A stretch of 64,000 bases of DNA from a bacterium (GCA_030629005.1 DAOVPV010000007.1:1-64000); one strand, 5' to 3'. Positions 9,259 through 18,692 are shown, counted from the first letter of the stretch. Made by a program: numbers and translations. The notes: generated by a model not told the origin, from the letters alone.

Positions 9259-10575
9259 CTATCTTCCATAACGACCTTTAAGTCGACCCGTTGTTAAAAA
9301 GCCTTCATATCTACGTTCAATTAAATGCGATTCTATTTGAGCAGCCATATCCATTGCAACACCGATAACAATTAACAAACTTATTCCACTGAACATAACC
9401 GGAAAATTAAACGCTGATTGCAATAAACTTGGAACCAATGCCAAGGATGCCAAATAAATAGCTCCGGGCAAACCAATTCTTGTTAAAAGATAATCAAAAA
9501 ATTCAGATGTTCTCTTTCCAGGTCTAATGCCAGGAATAAAACCACCAGACTTTCTTATATTATCGGCAAGTTCAACAGGATTAAATATTATAGCAGTATA
9601 AAAAAATGCAAAAAAGATAATTAATCCTGATTGCAATACATAAAACAACAACCCACCATAACCAAACAGCTCTGCCAAAAACTTAAGAGACGGAAATTTT
9701 ACAGCCACAGAATTAAACAACATCATAGGTATTTGAATGATTGTACTTGCAAAAATTACAGGAATAACACCTGAGGGATTTACTTTTAGAGGAATGTAAG
9801 AACTTTGACCGCCATAAACTTTGTGCCCAACAACCCTTTTTGCATATTGAACAACAACCCTACGCTCACCCTTTTCTAAAAAGACAATTAGACCTATTAC
9901 AGCAACCGAAACAAATACCAGCAATAAAGCAATTAAAGGATCCGTTTGTCCCAATTTCACAAGACTAATAAGCTTAATAACAGCACTCGGTAAACTAACA
10001 ACAATACCCGCAAAAATAATTATAGAACTACCATTTCCCAATCCTCGACCATTTATTTGTTCCCCAAGCCACATAACAAATAAAGCACCAACACTTAAAA
10101 TTAAAACAGTCAAAAACTTAAACCCGATTCCAGGATTAAGAACGACCCCGGGCTGACTTTCTATAAATATTGCAAGCATAAATCCTTGAACAATACTCAA
10201 CCCTAAAGTTAAATACCGAGTATACTGATTAATGATTTTTCTACCATATTCCCCTTCTTTCGAAAGCAATTCTAAAGAAGGAACCATTATTGTAAGTAAT
10301 TGCATCATAATGGAAGCACTAATATAAGGACTAATCCCCAATGCAAAAATAGCAAACTGACTTAATGCTCCACCAGAAAAGAGATCCAGATAAGCCAACA
10401 ATCCCCCAGCAAACTTTGAACCAACCAAAGCCTGCAAAGCCGATAAATTTATACCAGGAACCGGAATATGTGCTCCAAATCTAAAAACCGCTAATACCCC
10501 AAAAGTAAAAGCCAGCTTCTTTCTTAATTCAGACACTAAAAAAATATTTTTAAAGTTTTTTAGTAAAACAATCAC
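9259..10575 (-). CDS. secY: Protein translocase subunit SecY
   Basis: 438 residues with ten hydrophobic segments, the central channel of the Sec translocon in the inner membrane. Typical blocks include FRFGAHIPVPGIN near residue 32, LGISPYISASIMMQLL in TM2, GERRVVVQYAKRVVG before TM6, and ADNIRKSGGFIPGIRPG in the C-terminal cytoplasmic loop. Its start is within 2 bases of the rplO stop, as expected for coupled spc-operon translation. The many exported proteins in the window depend on it. Confidence 0.97.
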   Translation of the reverse strand: MIVLLKNFKNIFLVSELRKKLAFTFGVLAVFRFGAHIPVPGINLSALQALVGSKFAGGLLAYLDLFSGGALSQFAIFALGISPYISASIMMQLLTIMVPSLELLSKEGEYGRKIINQYTRYLTLGLSIVQGFMLAIFIESQPGVVLNPGIGFKFLTVLILSVGALFVMWLGEQINGRGLGNGSSIIIFAGIVVSLPSAVIKLISLVKLGQTDPLIALLLVFVSVAVIGLIVFLEKGERRVVVQYAKRVVGHKVYGGQSSYIPLKVNPSGVIPVIFASTIIQIPMMLFNSVAVKFPSLKFLAELFGYGGLLFYVLQSGLIIFFAFFYTAIIFNPVELADNIRKSGGFIPGIRPGKRTSEFFDYLLTRIGLPGAIYLASLALVPSLLQSAFNFPVMFSGISLLIVIGVAMDMAAQIESHLIERRYEGFLTTGRLKGRYGR

Positions 10576-10576
10576 C

Positions 10577-11029
10577 TTAAGCCTCTCTAACTAACTCAAC
10601 CTTACCTCCGGCCTTTTCTATTTGCTCTTTAGCCGACTTACTCAGTTTATCCGCAACAACAATTAAACTCTTACTTAACGCTCCAAAACCCAAAATTTTA
10701 ATTAAAACTTTTCCATGAGCTTTTATTAAACCTTTTTTAACAAGCGACTTCAAATCAACAGTATCACCCGCAGAAAATTTATTCTCTAAATCCTGTAAAT
10801 TTACAATAATAAATTCCTTTTTAAATCTATTATTACTAAAACCTCTCTTTGGCAAACGTCTTGCCAACCCCATTTGACCACCATCAAACCAACCTTTCAG
10901 CTCGCCACTAACGCCAGACCTTGCCTTTTGGCCCTTATGACCTTTTCCAGAAGTGCCACCTTTATCTCCGCCTCTTCCAATTCGTTTTCTTCTTTTGGAA
11001 GTAGATTCTAAGTTACTAAGCGATAACAT
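10577..11029 (-). CDS. rplO: 50S ribosomal protein L15
   Basis: About 150 residues. KRRKRIGRGGDKGGTSGKGHKGQKARSG is spread over residues 12-40 as the basic Gly-rich tail, followed by FDGGQMGLARRLPKRGF, both diagnostic. I favour the second Met (11029), which gives better spacing to AAGGAA. The start lies inside the end of rpsE (14-base overlap), so there is no room for rpmD (L30) in its usual place. Confidence 0.95.
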   Translation of the reverse strand: MLSLSNLESTSKRRKRIGRGGDKGGTSGKGHKGQKARSGVSGELKGWFDGGQMGLARRLPKRGFSNNRFKKEFIIVNLQDLENKFSAGDTVDLKSLVKKGLIKAHGKVLIKILGFGALSKSLIVVADKLSKSAKEQIEKAGGKVELVREA

Positions 11030-11567
11030 CATTTTCCTTGGTTGTTTTTATACTTACAATTTCATTTAACTTTTTATTTCTAATCGCAGCAATATCCTTT
11101 GCTGACCTTAGCTTCTTTAACGCATTTAAAGTTGCTTTTACAACATTTTGAGGATTACCAGAACCTAAGGATTTAGCCAAAATGTCTTTAATTCCCAACA
11201 CTTCCATAACAGATCTAACAGCACCACCGGCAATCAAACCTGTACCCTTTGATGCTGATCTAAGTAAAACTAAACTAGAAGAATGCTTACCTTTAACAGT
11301 AAAAGGAATAGTCGTTTTATATAAAGGAACCCTAAACATGCTTTTTTTTGCTTTTTTTAAAGCCTTTGATATCGCAGCTGAAACCTCACGTCCTTTTCCA
11401 AGGGCTATACCAACGCGACCATTTTTATCACCAACAGCAACCAACGCAGAAAACGCAAAACGTTTACCACCTTTTATAACCTTTGCAACTCTTCTAACAT
11501 TCAAAACACTTTCTGCGTATTCTTCTGTCGTTGCGTGAATATTTCTCTTCCCTTTAAATTCTGCCAT
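11016..11567 (-). CDS. rpsE: 30S ribosomal protein S5
   Basis: 183 residues; needed for decoding accuracy and mRNA unwinding. The double-stranded RNA-binding half has VLNVRRVAKVIKGGKRFAFSALV.. and the second half GKGREVSAAISKALKKAKK, VRSVMEVLGIKDILAKSLGS, all typical. It follows rplR and overlaps rplO directly, skipping L30. Confidence 0.96.
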   Translation of the reverse strand: MAEFKGKRNIHATTEEYAESVLNVRRVAKVIKGGKRFAFSALVAVGDKNGRVGIALGKGREVSAAISKALKKAKKSMFRVPLYKTTIPFTVKGKHSSSLVLLRSASKGTGLIAGGAVRSVMEVLGIKDILAKSLGSGNPQNVVKATLNALKKLRSAKDIAAIRNKKLNEIVSIKTTKENDVIA

Positions 11568-11596
11568 ACTTAATCTTTCCTAATAACTCTTTAGTA

Positions 11597-11965
11597 TTAA
11601 AATTTCAAGCCACATTCTCGCAGGCCATCAGCAAGAGCCTTAACTCTTCCATGATATAAATAATGTCCACGATCAAAAAACACATTTTCAACAGATTTTT
11701 CCAAAGCAAGTTTACCAAGCGACAATCCAACTTGCCTTGCCACAGCTGTCTTATCAGCCTTCTTGCCTTTTATGCTTTGAGAAGAATAGCTAACAATAGT
11801 TGTTGATGTCGCATCGTCAATTATTTGAGCAGATATGTGATTTAAACTTCTAAATACAGAAACTCTAAGTAAAACACCTCTGCTCATCTGTTTATTTTTA
11901 ACTCTAAAACCTCTTCTTTTTAATCTTTTTTCTATTTTCTTTTGGCTTTTTTTTAGATAACTCAC
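11597..11965 (-). CDS. rplR: 50S ribosomal protein L18 (GTG start)
   Basis: 5S rRNA-binding protein. The open frame extends to 12043 inside rplF, but the better start is GTG 11965, with GAAGGA 8 bases upstream. That gives MSYLKKSQKKIEKRLKRRG.. and 122 residues, the family length. Diagnostic blocks are LRVSVFRSLNHISAQIIDD, AR.VG..L...A and the final FDRGHYLYHGRVKALADGLR. Any annotation starting at 12043 would add 26 residues of frame-shifted rplF sequence. Confidence 0.92.
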   Translation of the reverse strand: MSYLKKSQKKIEKRLKRRGFRVKNKQMSRGVLLRVSVFRSLNHISAQIIDDATSTTIVSYSSQSIKGKKADKTAVARQVGLSLGKLALEKSVENVFFDRGHYLYHGRVKALADGLRECGLKF

Positions 11966-11990
11966 GAAAAAAATCCTTCTTTTAACTGTA

Positions 11991-12533
11991 TTAAGAACCA
12001 GACTTAGCTTTTCCAGCCTTACGAATAATAACTTCACCTTCAACTATAATTCCAGTACCTTTGTAAGGCTCAGGCAATCTGAATTTTCTAACAGTATCGC
12101 AAACATCACCCAAAAGATGCTTATCACTAGACTTAAAGACCAAATTTTGACCGCTTCTATCAACATCTAATTCAACGGCATCCGGCAAAGTGTAGTTAAT
12201 CTTGTGGCTATACCCAAGCGAAAAGATCATTTTTTTTCCTGATAACTGCGCTTTGTAACCCAAACCAACAATTTTCACTTTTTTTTCAAACAACTGACGA
12301 GCTCCAAATACCTTGTTCGCAACCAAAGCTCTATGTAACCCCCAAATTGCACTATTGCTTCTTTTGCTATTTTGCAATTCAATAAATAAAAATCCGTCAT
12401 CTTGCCTTGCAACTAACTCTACTGGTAACACATGGGTAAATTTAGCCTTTGGACCATTAATTAAAAGTTCATTTCCTTTTATCTCAACTTTAGTAGCCAA
12501 AAGCTCGATTGATTTTTTTCCTATCTTAGACAT
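11991..12533 (-). CDS. rplF: 50S ribosomal protein L6
   Basis: 180 residues, two repeated L6 domains near the sarcin-ricin loop. MSKIGKKSIEL opens, GLGYKAQLSGKKMIFSLGYSH sits in the centre, and RLPEPYKGTGIIVEGEVI marks the C-terminal end (usually PEPYKGKGIRY..E.I). It lies between rpsH and rplR. The spacer after its stop is 25 bases to the rplR GTG. Confidence 0.96.
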   Translation of the reverse strand: MSKIGKKSIELLATKVEIKGNELLINGPKAKFTHVLPVELVARQDDGFLFIELQNSKRSNSAIWGLHRALVANKVFGARQLFEKKVKIVGLGYKAQLSGKKMIFSLGYSHKINYTLPDAVELDVDRSGQNLVFKSSDKHLLGDVCDTVRKFRLPEPYKGTGIIVEGEVIIRKAGKAKSGS

Positions 12534-12543
12534 TATTTAATCC

Positions 12544-12939
12544 TTACCAAACATGGCAAATGACTTCACCACCAACAGAAAGCCTTCTTGCTTGTTGGTC
12601 AGTCATAACACCAGAACTTGTTGTCAATATTGCAACGCCCAAACCTCCAATAACAGGAGTAATTTTGCCAGATCCTTCATAAAAACGGCAACTAGGCTTA
12701 CTTATTCTTTTTATTTCATTAATAGCAGGCTGTCCATCAACATACTTTAATAAAACACTTAATGCTAAATGCCCATCAGAACCTGTTTCCTTGCTAAAAT
12801 CCTTAATAAAACCTTCTTCCTTTAACACCCTTGCAATCTCAACTTTTAAATTTGAATAAGGCACTTTAATGGAACGCTTATAAACCATCAAAGCGTTTCG
12901 TATAACCGTTAAAAAATCTCCAAGAACATCCACTGACAT
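12544..12939 (-). CDS. rpsH: 30S ribosomal protein S8
   Basis: 131 residues. It binds 16S rRNA helix 21 and in some bacteria regulates spc mRNA. DFLTVIRNALMVYKRSIKVPYSNLK is the N-terminal block, spread over residues 8-32. The C-terminal GLGVAILTTSSGVMTDQQAR and GGEVICHVW are near-universal. It lies between rpsN and rplF in the normal order. Confidence 0.97.
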   Translation of the reverse strand: MSVDVLGDFLTVIRNALMVYKRSIKVPYSNLKVEIARVLKEEGFIKDFSKETGSDGHLALSVLLKYVDGQPAINEIKRISKPSCRFYEGSGKITPVIGGLGVAILTTSSGVMTDQQARRLSVGGEVICHVW

Positions 12940-12956
12940 ATTAATCCTTCTAAATC

Positions 12957-13142
12957 TTACCAGCTTGTTTTTTTTACACCAGGAAGCAATCCCTCTAATG
13001 AATATTTTCTAAAACAAATTCTGCACAACAAAAAGTCACGCATAAAACCCCTAGGTCGTCCACAGGATTTACATCTATTTCTTTGTCTTGTAGAAAACTT
13101 CGGAGTCTTATTTGCTTTTTCTATTAACGCTTTTTTTGCCAT
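12957..13142 (-). CDS. rpsN: 30S ribosomal protein S14, short zinc form
   Basis: 61 residues. [20 protein letters not shown] has the CX2C-X12-CX2C zinc ribbon of the short type-Z S14, followed by [18 protein letters not shown], the usual C-terminus. Many proteobacteria instead use a longer zinc-free form. Position between rplE and rpsH is standard. Confidence 0.97.
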   Translation of the reverse strand: MAKKALIEKANKTPKFSTRQRNRCKSCGRPRGFMRDFLLCRICFRKYSLEGLLPGVKKTSW

Positions 13143-13166
13143 AATTAAATTACCTTTATAAATTCA

Positions 13167-13709
13167 TTAATTTTGTGTAAATGGCATATTAAAACTTTTC
13201 AACAATGCTAATGCTTGTACATCATTTTTTGCTGAAGTGTGAATTGTAATATTTAAGCCACGAGACTTATCCACAGAATCATAATCAACTTCAGGAAAAA
13301 CCATCCAATCCTTAAGGCCTATATTATAATTTCCATTACCATCAAACTTAGTTTTAAGCCCATGAAAATCTTTTACCCTAGGAATTGAAATATTGATAAG
13401 CTTATCCAAGAAATCATACATTTTACGACTTCTTAATGTAACCATAATACCAATAGGCATACCTTCTCGCAACTTAAACCCTGCTATAGACTTTTTAGCA
13501 TATGTTCTAACTGCAACCTGACCTGATACTTGTGTAAAAACATCTTTAATCAAATTCAAAGACTTACTATCGGCAACTGCATCTTTAACGCCCATATTTA
13601 ATATAACTTTAGTAACCTTAGGAACTTCCATTATATTATCTAGATTCAATTCTTTTTTTAACTTCTTACAAATTGTATCTGTATATAATTTTTCTAAACG
13701 CGATTTCAT
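13167..13709 (-). CDS. rplE: 50S ribosomal protein L5
   Basis: 180 residues from ATG 13709. The frame also opens at TTG 13718, but AAGG is too close to that codon and well placed for the ATG. L5 binds 5S rRNA and contacts S13 and the P-site tRNA. Typical blocks: VPKVTKVILNMGVKDAV, TGQ-like SGQVAVRTYAKKSIAGFKLREG, RGLNITIHTSAKND at the C-terminus. Confidence 0.95.
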   Translation of the reverse strand: MKSRLEKLYTDTICKKLKKELNLDNIMEVPKVTKVILNMGVKDAVADSKSLNLIKDVFTQVSGQVAVRTYAKKSIAGFKLREGMPIGIMVTLRSRKMYDFLDKLINISIPRVKDFHGLKTKFDGNGNYNIGLKDWMVFPEVDYDSVDKSRGLNITIHTSAKNDVQALALLKSFNMPFTQN

Positions 13710-13726
13710 AAATACCAAACCTTAGC

Positions 13727-14041
13727 TTAAAAAGCCTCATGACATCGATGACAAACCCTCACCTTATTCTCATTTTCTAAGAATTTGGTTCTTACTCTAC
13801 ATGCTTTTTTACAAGACTTGCAGACAGGCATAATTTTACCTAAAGGAATAAACGCCTCTTCTTTAACAATTTTACTTGTTTCACCAGACTTTTTAGCTTT
13901 TGCATGTCGTGTAACAATAGCAATTCCTTTGACCAAAGCTTGATCCGCTTTTGGTACCACCTTTATAACTATGCCTTGTTTGCCCTTATCTTTTCCGGCT
14001 ATAACAACAACATTATCATCTTTTTTTATTCGACTTAACAT
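13727..14041 (-). CDS. rplX: 50S ribosomal protein L24 with C-terminal zinc-ribbon-like end
   Basis: 104 residues. An assembly initiator with a KOW motif (DDNVVVIAGKDKGKQGIVIKV) in the first 30 residues. The C-terminal quarter has CKSCKKACR and RVCHRCHEAF, two CX2C knuckles about 22 residues apart, likely a zinc ribbon. Such ends occur in some bacterial L24 proteins (often P.P.HC..C). Zinc binding is inferred. Confidence 0.94.
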   Translation of the reverse strand: MLSRIKKDDNVVVIAGKDKGKQGIVIKVVPKADQALVKGIAIVTRHAKAKKSGETSKIVKEEAFIPLGKIMPVCKSCKKACRVRTKFLENENKVRVCHRCHEAF

Positions 14042-14049
14042 ATAAAATC

Positions 14050-14418
14050 CTACAATACTTCTGGAGCTAAAGATATAATCTTTAAATAACCTTTTGCTCT
14101 TAACTCCCTAGCGATAGGGCCAAAGATACGAGTACCAACAGGCTGTTTATCTTTGTCAACAATCACTGCAGCATTATCACTAAAGCGAACATAACTACCA
14201 TCAGCACGTCGTACTTCTTTTTTTGTTCTAACAATAACAGCCATCACCACATCACTTTTTTTTACTGTACCAGCAACAACAGCCTTCTTCACGGCAACTT
14301 TAACAAGATCACCTAAATATGCAAAACGCTCACGTGTGCTGCCCACAACATGAATAACCATCGCCTTTTTTGCACCAGAATTATCTGTTACATTTAACAT
14401 AGTCTGCTTCTGAACCAT
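14050..14418 (-). CDS. rplN: 50S ribosomal protein L14
   Basis: 122 residues, the standard length. [24 protein letters not shown] opens it (family MIQ..T.L.VADNSGAK). [22 protein letters not shown] and [13 protein letters not shown] complete the family signature. It forms an intersubunit bridge with h14 of 16S rRNA. Confidence 0.97.
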   Translation of the reverse strand: MVQKQTMLNVTDNSGAKKAMVIHVVGSTRERFAYLGDLVKVAVKKAVVAGTVKKSDVVMAVIVRTKKEVRRADGSYVRFSDNAAVIVDKDKQPVGTRIFGPIARELRAKGYLKIISLAPEVL

Positions 14419-14430
14419 GAAATACCTTTC

Positions 14431-14712
14431 TTAAACAGCCTTCCTTAAAACGCGATTCAAAACCATATGCTTTGTTTTAGAAACAGGTCTACATTCAGAA
14501 ATTTCAACCCAATCTCCAAGCATAGCAACTTCATTTTCATCGTGGGCTTTATATTTTTTAGCCAAATTAATCGTTTTACCTAACAATGGATGTTTAAAAG
14601 TTCTTAATACCTTTACAACAACAGTCTTCTGCATATCACAGGAAATAATTTCCCCTGCAAGAACTCGCCCTTTAGAAGGCTTTACATCTATTTCTTTTTT
14701 ACCGATCGTCAT
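14431..14712 (-). CDS. rpsQ: 30S ribosomal protein S17
   Basis: 93 residues, one OB-fold primary binder of 16S rRNA. GRVLAGEIISCDMQKTVVVKV near the start (usually G.V.S..MDKTVVV) and KYKAHDENEVAMLGDWVEISECRPVSKTKH (in two conserved parts) identify it. An 86-base gap separates it from rpmC, the widest break inside the S10 section; I see no feature there. Confidence 0.96.
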   Translation of the reverse strand: MTIGKKEIDVKPSKGRVLAGEIISCDMQKTVVVKVLRTFKHPLLGKTINLAKKYKAHDENEVAMLGDWVEISECRPVSKTKHMVLNRVLRKAV

Positions 14713-14798
14713 TTTTATACCTCAAATAGCATTCAACTAAACTTTAAGACAAAAAGTTTAAGTAATACTTTAACATATTTTCAATAAAATATTAGCAA

Positions 14799-14987
14799 TT
14801 ATAATTGTTTTTGTCTTAAAAAAGTTAAACATCTTGCTATATCTTTACGAATCTTGCCAAACTGAGACAAATCTTTAACTTCGCCACTGCCAAGGCTCAA
14901 CTTTAAATCAAAAAGCTCTCTCCTAAGCTGTTGCAACTCTTTATTAAATTCAGCTTCATTCAATTTTTTTAAATCATCTTTTTTCAT
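14799..14987 (-). CDS. rpmC: 50S ribosomal protein L29
   Basis: 62 residues, all helical, located next to the exit tunnel where trigger factor docks. LNEAEFNKELQQLRRELFDL and FGKIRKDIARCLTFLRQ are the two family helices. It lies between rplP and rpsQ as usual. No anomalies. Confidence 0.94.
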   Translation of the reverse strand: MKKDDLKKLNEAEFNKELQQLRRELFDLKLSLGSGEVKDLSQFGKIRKDIARCLTFLRQKQL

Positions 14988-15001
14988 ATAAATCTCTGCA
15001 C

Positions 15002-15427
15002 TTATTTATTATTGCTTGAAATACTATCTTTAAAAACAACCTTAGTCTTCATTGGAATTTTGTGAGATGCAGATTTTAAAATACCCTTAGCAACTTCTAA
15101 GTTAATATCTTTTAATTCTATCAACATTTTTTCACGCTTAATAACACAAACCCAAAACTCGGGGGCACCTTTACCTTTACCCATACGCGTTTCAGCGGGT
15201 TTTTTAGTAACAGGCTTATCCGGAAAAGCCCTTAAAAGCATCTCGCCTTCTTTTTTTAATTTTCGGCTTATCGCTACACGAGTAGCTTCTATTTGTCTAG
15301 CTGTAAACCATCCCGGTTCAACTGCAACTAATCCAATATCGCCAAAAACAAAACTTCCAGCTTTAGATTTTCCCTTTAATCTTCCTCTTTGAGTCTTTCT
15401 GTATTTCGTTTTTTTCGGCATCAACAT
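15002..15427 (-). CDS. rplP: 50S ribosomal protein L16
   Basis: 141 residues. MLMPKKTKYRKTQRGRLKGK is the classical start, and FGDIGLVAVEPGWFTARQIEA contains the conserved Gly-rich loop near the A site. GKGKGAPEFWVCVIK follows. It lies between rpsC and rpmC. All expected blocks are present. Confidence 0.97.
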   Translation of the reverse strand: MLMPKKTKYRKTQRGRLKGKSKAGSFVFGDIGLVAVEPGWFTARQIEATRVAISRKLKKEGEMLLRAFPDKPVTKKPAETRMGKGKGAPEFWVCVIKREKMLIELKDINLEVAKGILKSASHKIPMKTKVVFKDSISSNNK

Positions 15428-15473
15428 GATTTATATCTCTCTATTTTAAGTCTTCAAATCAAGGCTTTATTAA

Positions 15474-16094
15474 TTAATAGGAACCTTTACAAATCCAAAC
15501 CTTAATACCAATTATACCGTAAGTGGTTTTTGCTTCTGCCAATGAATAATCGATATTAGAACGTAACGTATGTAATGGAACCGAACCCAATCGCAACCAT
15601 TCACTTCTTGCTATTTCTGCACCATCTAGACGCCCCGCACAACAAACTTTTACACCTTTAGCTCCACTTTTCATTGCAGCAAAACCGGCTTTTTTCATTG
15701 CTCGTTTAAAACTTACACGTCTAACTAACTGATTCGCAATACTCTTTGCCAAGATAGAAGCACTTAATTCTGGGTTTTTAACTTCCTGAACAGAAACATC
15801 AATACCCTTTTTGAATTTAGCATAAAAATCACTCTTAAGCCTATCAATACCCATACCTCGTTTACCAATAATAAAGCCAGGCCTTGACGAGTGTAAAATT
15901 ACACGAATATTTTCACCAGCTTTTTCTATCACTATCTTATCGATATCTTCGAAATTCAACGTTTTTTTTAAAAACTTTCTAATTTCGAGATCCTCTAATA
16001 ACTCTTTACCATAAGATTTCTTAGAAAACCAGCGAGCTCTCCAATCTTCAAAGATCCCGATTCTAAACCCTACAGGGTGAACTTTCTGTCCCAC
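15474..16094 (-). CDS. rpsC: 30S ribosomal protein S3
   Basis: 206 residues, mRNA entry channel of the 30S subunit. MGQKVHPVGFRIGI is the near-universal start. A KH domain has RPGFIIGKRGMGIDRL near residues 71-86. The C-terminal half ends GIIGIKVWICKGSY right at the family's core; the longer basic tail of many bacterial S3 proteins (up to ~230) is missing. Confidence 0.97.
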   Translation of the reverse strand: MGQKVHPVGFRIGIFEDWRARWFSKKSYGKELLEDLEIRKFLKKTLNFEDIDKIVIEKAGENIRVILHSSRPGFIIGKRGMGIDRLKSDFYAKFKKGIDVSVQEVKNPELSASILAKSIANQLVRRVSFKRAMKKAGFAAMKSGAKGVKVCCAGRLDGAEIARSEWLRLGSVPLHTLRSNIDYSLAEAKTTYGIIGIKVWICKGSY

Positions 16095-16121
16095 AAAACA
16101 CCTCTAACACTAAAATTAAAT

Positions 16122-16472
16122 TTACTTATTAACTTCTTTTCTTTCTAAAACTATGAGTATATGGCTCAATCTTTTTCTTTGCGGATTAGCACGTCCTTGA
16201 GCACCCGGTTTAAAGTATTTTATAACCGGCCCTTGATCAACTTTTACTTCTTTTATGAAAAACTGATTCATAGGAACTTCTGCTGATAAAACATTTTTAC
16301 CATTAGCATAAGCAGACAATAACGTCTTTTTTATAGGAACAATCTTACGCAAAGCATTTGCCTGCAACCAAGCAAGAGCCTTATCTACAGGATAACCTCT
16401 TATTACATCCACAATAGGACGCAGTTTATACGGAGAAATTCTAACATATTTACTTACAGCTCTTACAAGCAT
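16122..16472 (-). CDS. rplV: 50S ribosomal protein L22
   Basis: 116 residues. It lines the exit tunnel through a long hairpin. VRISPYKLRPIVDVIRG is the usual N-terminal block, and KYFKPGAQGRANPQRKRLSH is the hairpin tip plus return strand (family PR..GRA..I.KR..H). It lies between rpsS and rpsC. Confidence 0.96.
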   Translation of the reverse strand: MLVRAVSKYVRISPYKLRPIVDVIRGYPVDKALAWLQANALRKIVPIKKTLLSAYANGKNVLSAEVPMNQFFIKEVKVDQGPVIKYFKPGAQGRANPQRKRLSHILIVLERKEVNK

Positions 16473-16541
16473 TTTAAAACCTTTAGTATTCTAAAATAAA
16501 ATCAAATAACAATATCAAACAACGCTCCATCACAAAGCAAT

Positions 16542-16826
16542 CTACCTAGCCACAGCTCCAGCTTTTCTTTGTCCACTATGTAATCTAAATGTTCTTGTTG
16601 GTGCGAATTCACCCAAATAGTGTCCAACCATATTTTCCGTAACTAAAATAGAAACAAATTTTCGCCCATCGTGAATTGCAATGGTTAATCCCACAAAATC
16701 AGGGATTATCAAACTATTTCTTTTCCAAGTTTTTATTGCCTGCCTAGAACCAGCCTTTTTAGCTGCTTCTATTTTTCTTAGCAATGCTGGATCAACGTAT
16801 GGACCCTTTTTTGTCGATCTGGCCAT
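16542..16826 (-). CDS. rpsS: 30S ribosomal protein S19
   Basis: 94 residues, 30S head, complex with S13. [20 protein letters not shown] and [20 protein letters not shown], then [14 protein letters not shown], are all canonical. The gaps to rplB and rplV are 58 and 69 bases with no recognisable signals. Confidence 0.97.
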   Translation of the reverse strand: MARSTKKGPYVDPALLRKIEAAKKAGSRQAIKTWKRNSLIIPDFVGLTIAIHDGRKFVSILVTENMVGHYLGEFAPTRTFRLHSGQRKAGAVAR

Positions 16827-16884
16827 CTATTTCCTCAAGTTTTGAGTAAACATTTACTCTTAATAAACTAATCGATATTTTATA

Positions 16885-17700
16885 CTATTTTCGTCGCTTT
16901 AAAATAGCACTACTCTTACGTTTTCTAGTTCTGGTGCCCTTACAACCTTTACCCCAAGGAGTAACAGGGTGAGATCCAGATTTAGATCGCCCTTCACCAC
17001 CTCCATGAGGATGATCAACAGGGTTCATCGCCATACCTCTAACCGTAGGACGAATGCCTCTATGCCTACTACGTCCAGCTTTTCCAAGCGTAACGTTTTT
17101 GTATTCAGCATTAGAAAGTCTACCAACTGTTGCCCAAGAATCAATACAAACCGTTCTAGTTTCCCCAGAAGGCATTTTCAATATTGCAAGTTTACCTTCT
17201 TTACCCAAAAGCTGTATTGCTCCACCAGCACTTCTTGCCAATGTTGCACCCCTACCAGGCGCAATTTCAACATTATGAATAAAGAAACCAACAGGTATAT
17301 TACGCAAAGGAAGGGAATTGCCAACCTTAGCCTCAGCCTTAACACTAGCTAAAACAAAATCACCAACATTTAATTCCTCTGGTCTAAGCATGTAACGTTT
17401 AGCACCATTTCTATAAACAACCAACGCAATAGAAACGTTTCTGTTTGGATCATATTCAAAAGCAACAATCTTACCCAAAACATCTCGAGTCGACCAGCGA
17501 AAATCAATCACCCTATATTTTCTTTTAGCACCTCCACCAATATGTCTCGTCGTAATTCTTCCATAGGCATTACGACCACCTGTTTTTTTTAATGGAGCTA
17601 TTAATTTCTTCTCAGGTTTTTTCTTTGTCAAATCTTTATGCGACAAAAACTGTTGACCTCTCAAAGATGATGTTATTGGTCTTCTAGTTATAATCGTCAT
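16885..17700 (-). CDS. rplB: 50S ribosomal protein L2
   Basis: 271 residues, close to the peptidyl-transferase centre. GGRNAYGRITTRHIGGGAKR and VRGMAMNPVDHPHGGGEGR with catalytic-region His (DHPHGGG) are invariant signatures. The C-terminus TRKRKSSAILKRRK is normal. It lies between rplW (1-base gap) and rpsS. Confidence 0.98.
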   Translation of the reverse strand: MTIITRRPITSSLRGQQFLSHKDLTKKKPEKKLIAPLKKTGGRNAYGRITTRHIGGGAKRKYRVIDFRWSTRDVLGKIVAFEYDPNRNVSIALVVYRNGAKRYMLRPEELNVGDFVLASVKAEAKVGNSLPLRNIPVGFFIHNVEIAPGRGATLARSAGGAIQLLGKEGKLAILKMPSGETRTVCIDSWATVGRLSNAEYKNVTLGKAGRSRHRGIRPTVRGMAMNPVDHPHGGGEGRSKSGSHPVTPWGKGCKGTRTRKRKSSAILKRRK

Positions 17701-17701
17701 T

Positions 17702-18052
17702 TTATTTTTCCTCTAGAGGCAACTCTTTTTCTTTTGCAGCAGAATTAACACCCATTGTTTCAAAATGACCAGGCAAATCAATAGTGTAACCTTTTTTCAA
17801 TGTAATAATTGCCTTTTTCTTATCAGGAGAAACAAACGAGCGTCGTCCAAATGATTTTGTTTTTCCAGGAACAGCCATAACGCGAACATTATCAACTTTA
17901 ACATTCCAAATCTTTTCTACCGCTTGCTTAATCATTATTTTATTAGACTCTTTATGAACTTCAAAAGTTATTTTTCCATCTTTTTTAAAGACTTCCATGC
18001 TTTTGCTCGTCATAATTCTTTTTTTTATGATGTTATAAACATTTAATTCCAT
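17702..18052 (-). CDS. rplW: 50S ribosomal protein L23
   Basis: 116 residues, exit-tunnel docking site for SRP and trigger factor. [14 protein letters not shown] at the N-terminus and [29 protein letters not shown] split over two helices match the family. The C-terminus has the acidic extension EKELPLEEK. It overlaps the rplD stop by 10 bases. Confidence 0.95.
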   Translation of the reverse strand: MELNVYNIIKKRIMTSKSMEVFKKDGKITFEVHKESNKIMIKQAVEKIWNVKVDNVRVMAVPGKTKSFGRRSFVSPDKKKAIITLKKGYTIDLPGHFETMGVNSAAKEKELPLEEK

Positions 18053-18687
18053 GCGCCAACCATCTTTTTAAATAATTCTAAATCTTTTTTAAAGAACAAC
18101 CAACAGTCACAATTTGCCAAATCAAACGCATTTGGCTGACCATAGTTTACAACAAACACATTTGGTATATTTCTGAAAGCCATAAAATTAAACCCATCCT
18201 CAAATGGTAAGAATAATACAACTTTTTTATTTTCAAGACCTAAATTCTTTAATAAAAAAAATGCTTTTTTTGTATTAGGCTTTGCATCACTTAAAATATC
18301 AAAGTCAGAACAATATATCCCATTTTCTTTACCCACAAACTCACCTAATATATTATTGAAAGCAAGTTTTATTTGTTTTTTATTTATAGACAAGGTTCTT
18401 GTTCGCGGCTGAGGCCCAAATGTTACGCCACCTTTTCGCCACAATGGAGAACGAGCAGAACCAGCTCTTGCACGCCCGGTTCCCTTTTGCTTCCACGGCT
18501 TTTTATTAGAAAAAGCAACATCACTTCTTGCCTTTGCAGAAGCTGTGCCTTGACGCCAATTTAATAATAAAGCCTTTACTGCATAAGAATAAGTTTTTGA
18601 ACTATTTTCTTTTTGTGTTATTTCAACACCAAGGTCCATCTTTTCTTGCAATTCTCCAGCAGAATTATAAACATCAATTTTATTCAT
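18043..18687 (-). CDS. rplD: 50S ribosomal protein L4
   Basis: 214 residues. [20 protein letters not shown] and [20 protein letters not shown] form the extended tunnel loop. The C-terminal Rossmann-like half has [20 protein letters not shown]. In gammaproteobacteria L4 also represses the S10 operon; no leader of that type can be recognised here. Confidence 0.96.
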   Translation of the reverse strand: MNKIDVYNSAGELQEKMDLGVEITQKENSSKTYSYAVKALLLNWRQGTASAKARSDVAFSNKKPWKQKGTGRARAGSARSPLWRKGGVTFGPQPRTRTLSINKKQIKLAFNNILGEFVGKENGIYCSDFDILSDAKPNTKKAFFLLKNLGLENKKVVLFLPFEDGFNFMAFRNIPNVFVVNYGQPNAFDLANCDCWLFFKKDLELFKKMVGAWN

Positions 18688-18692
18688 AAAAC

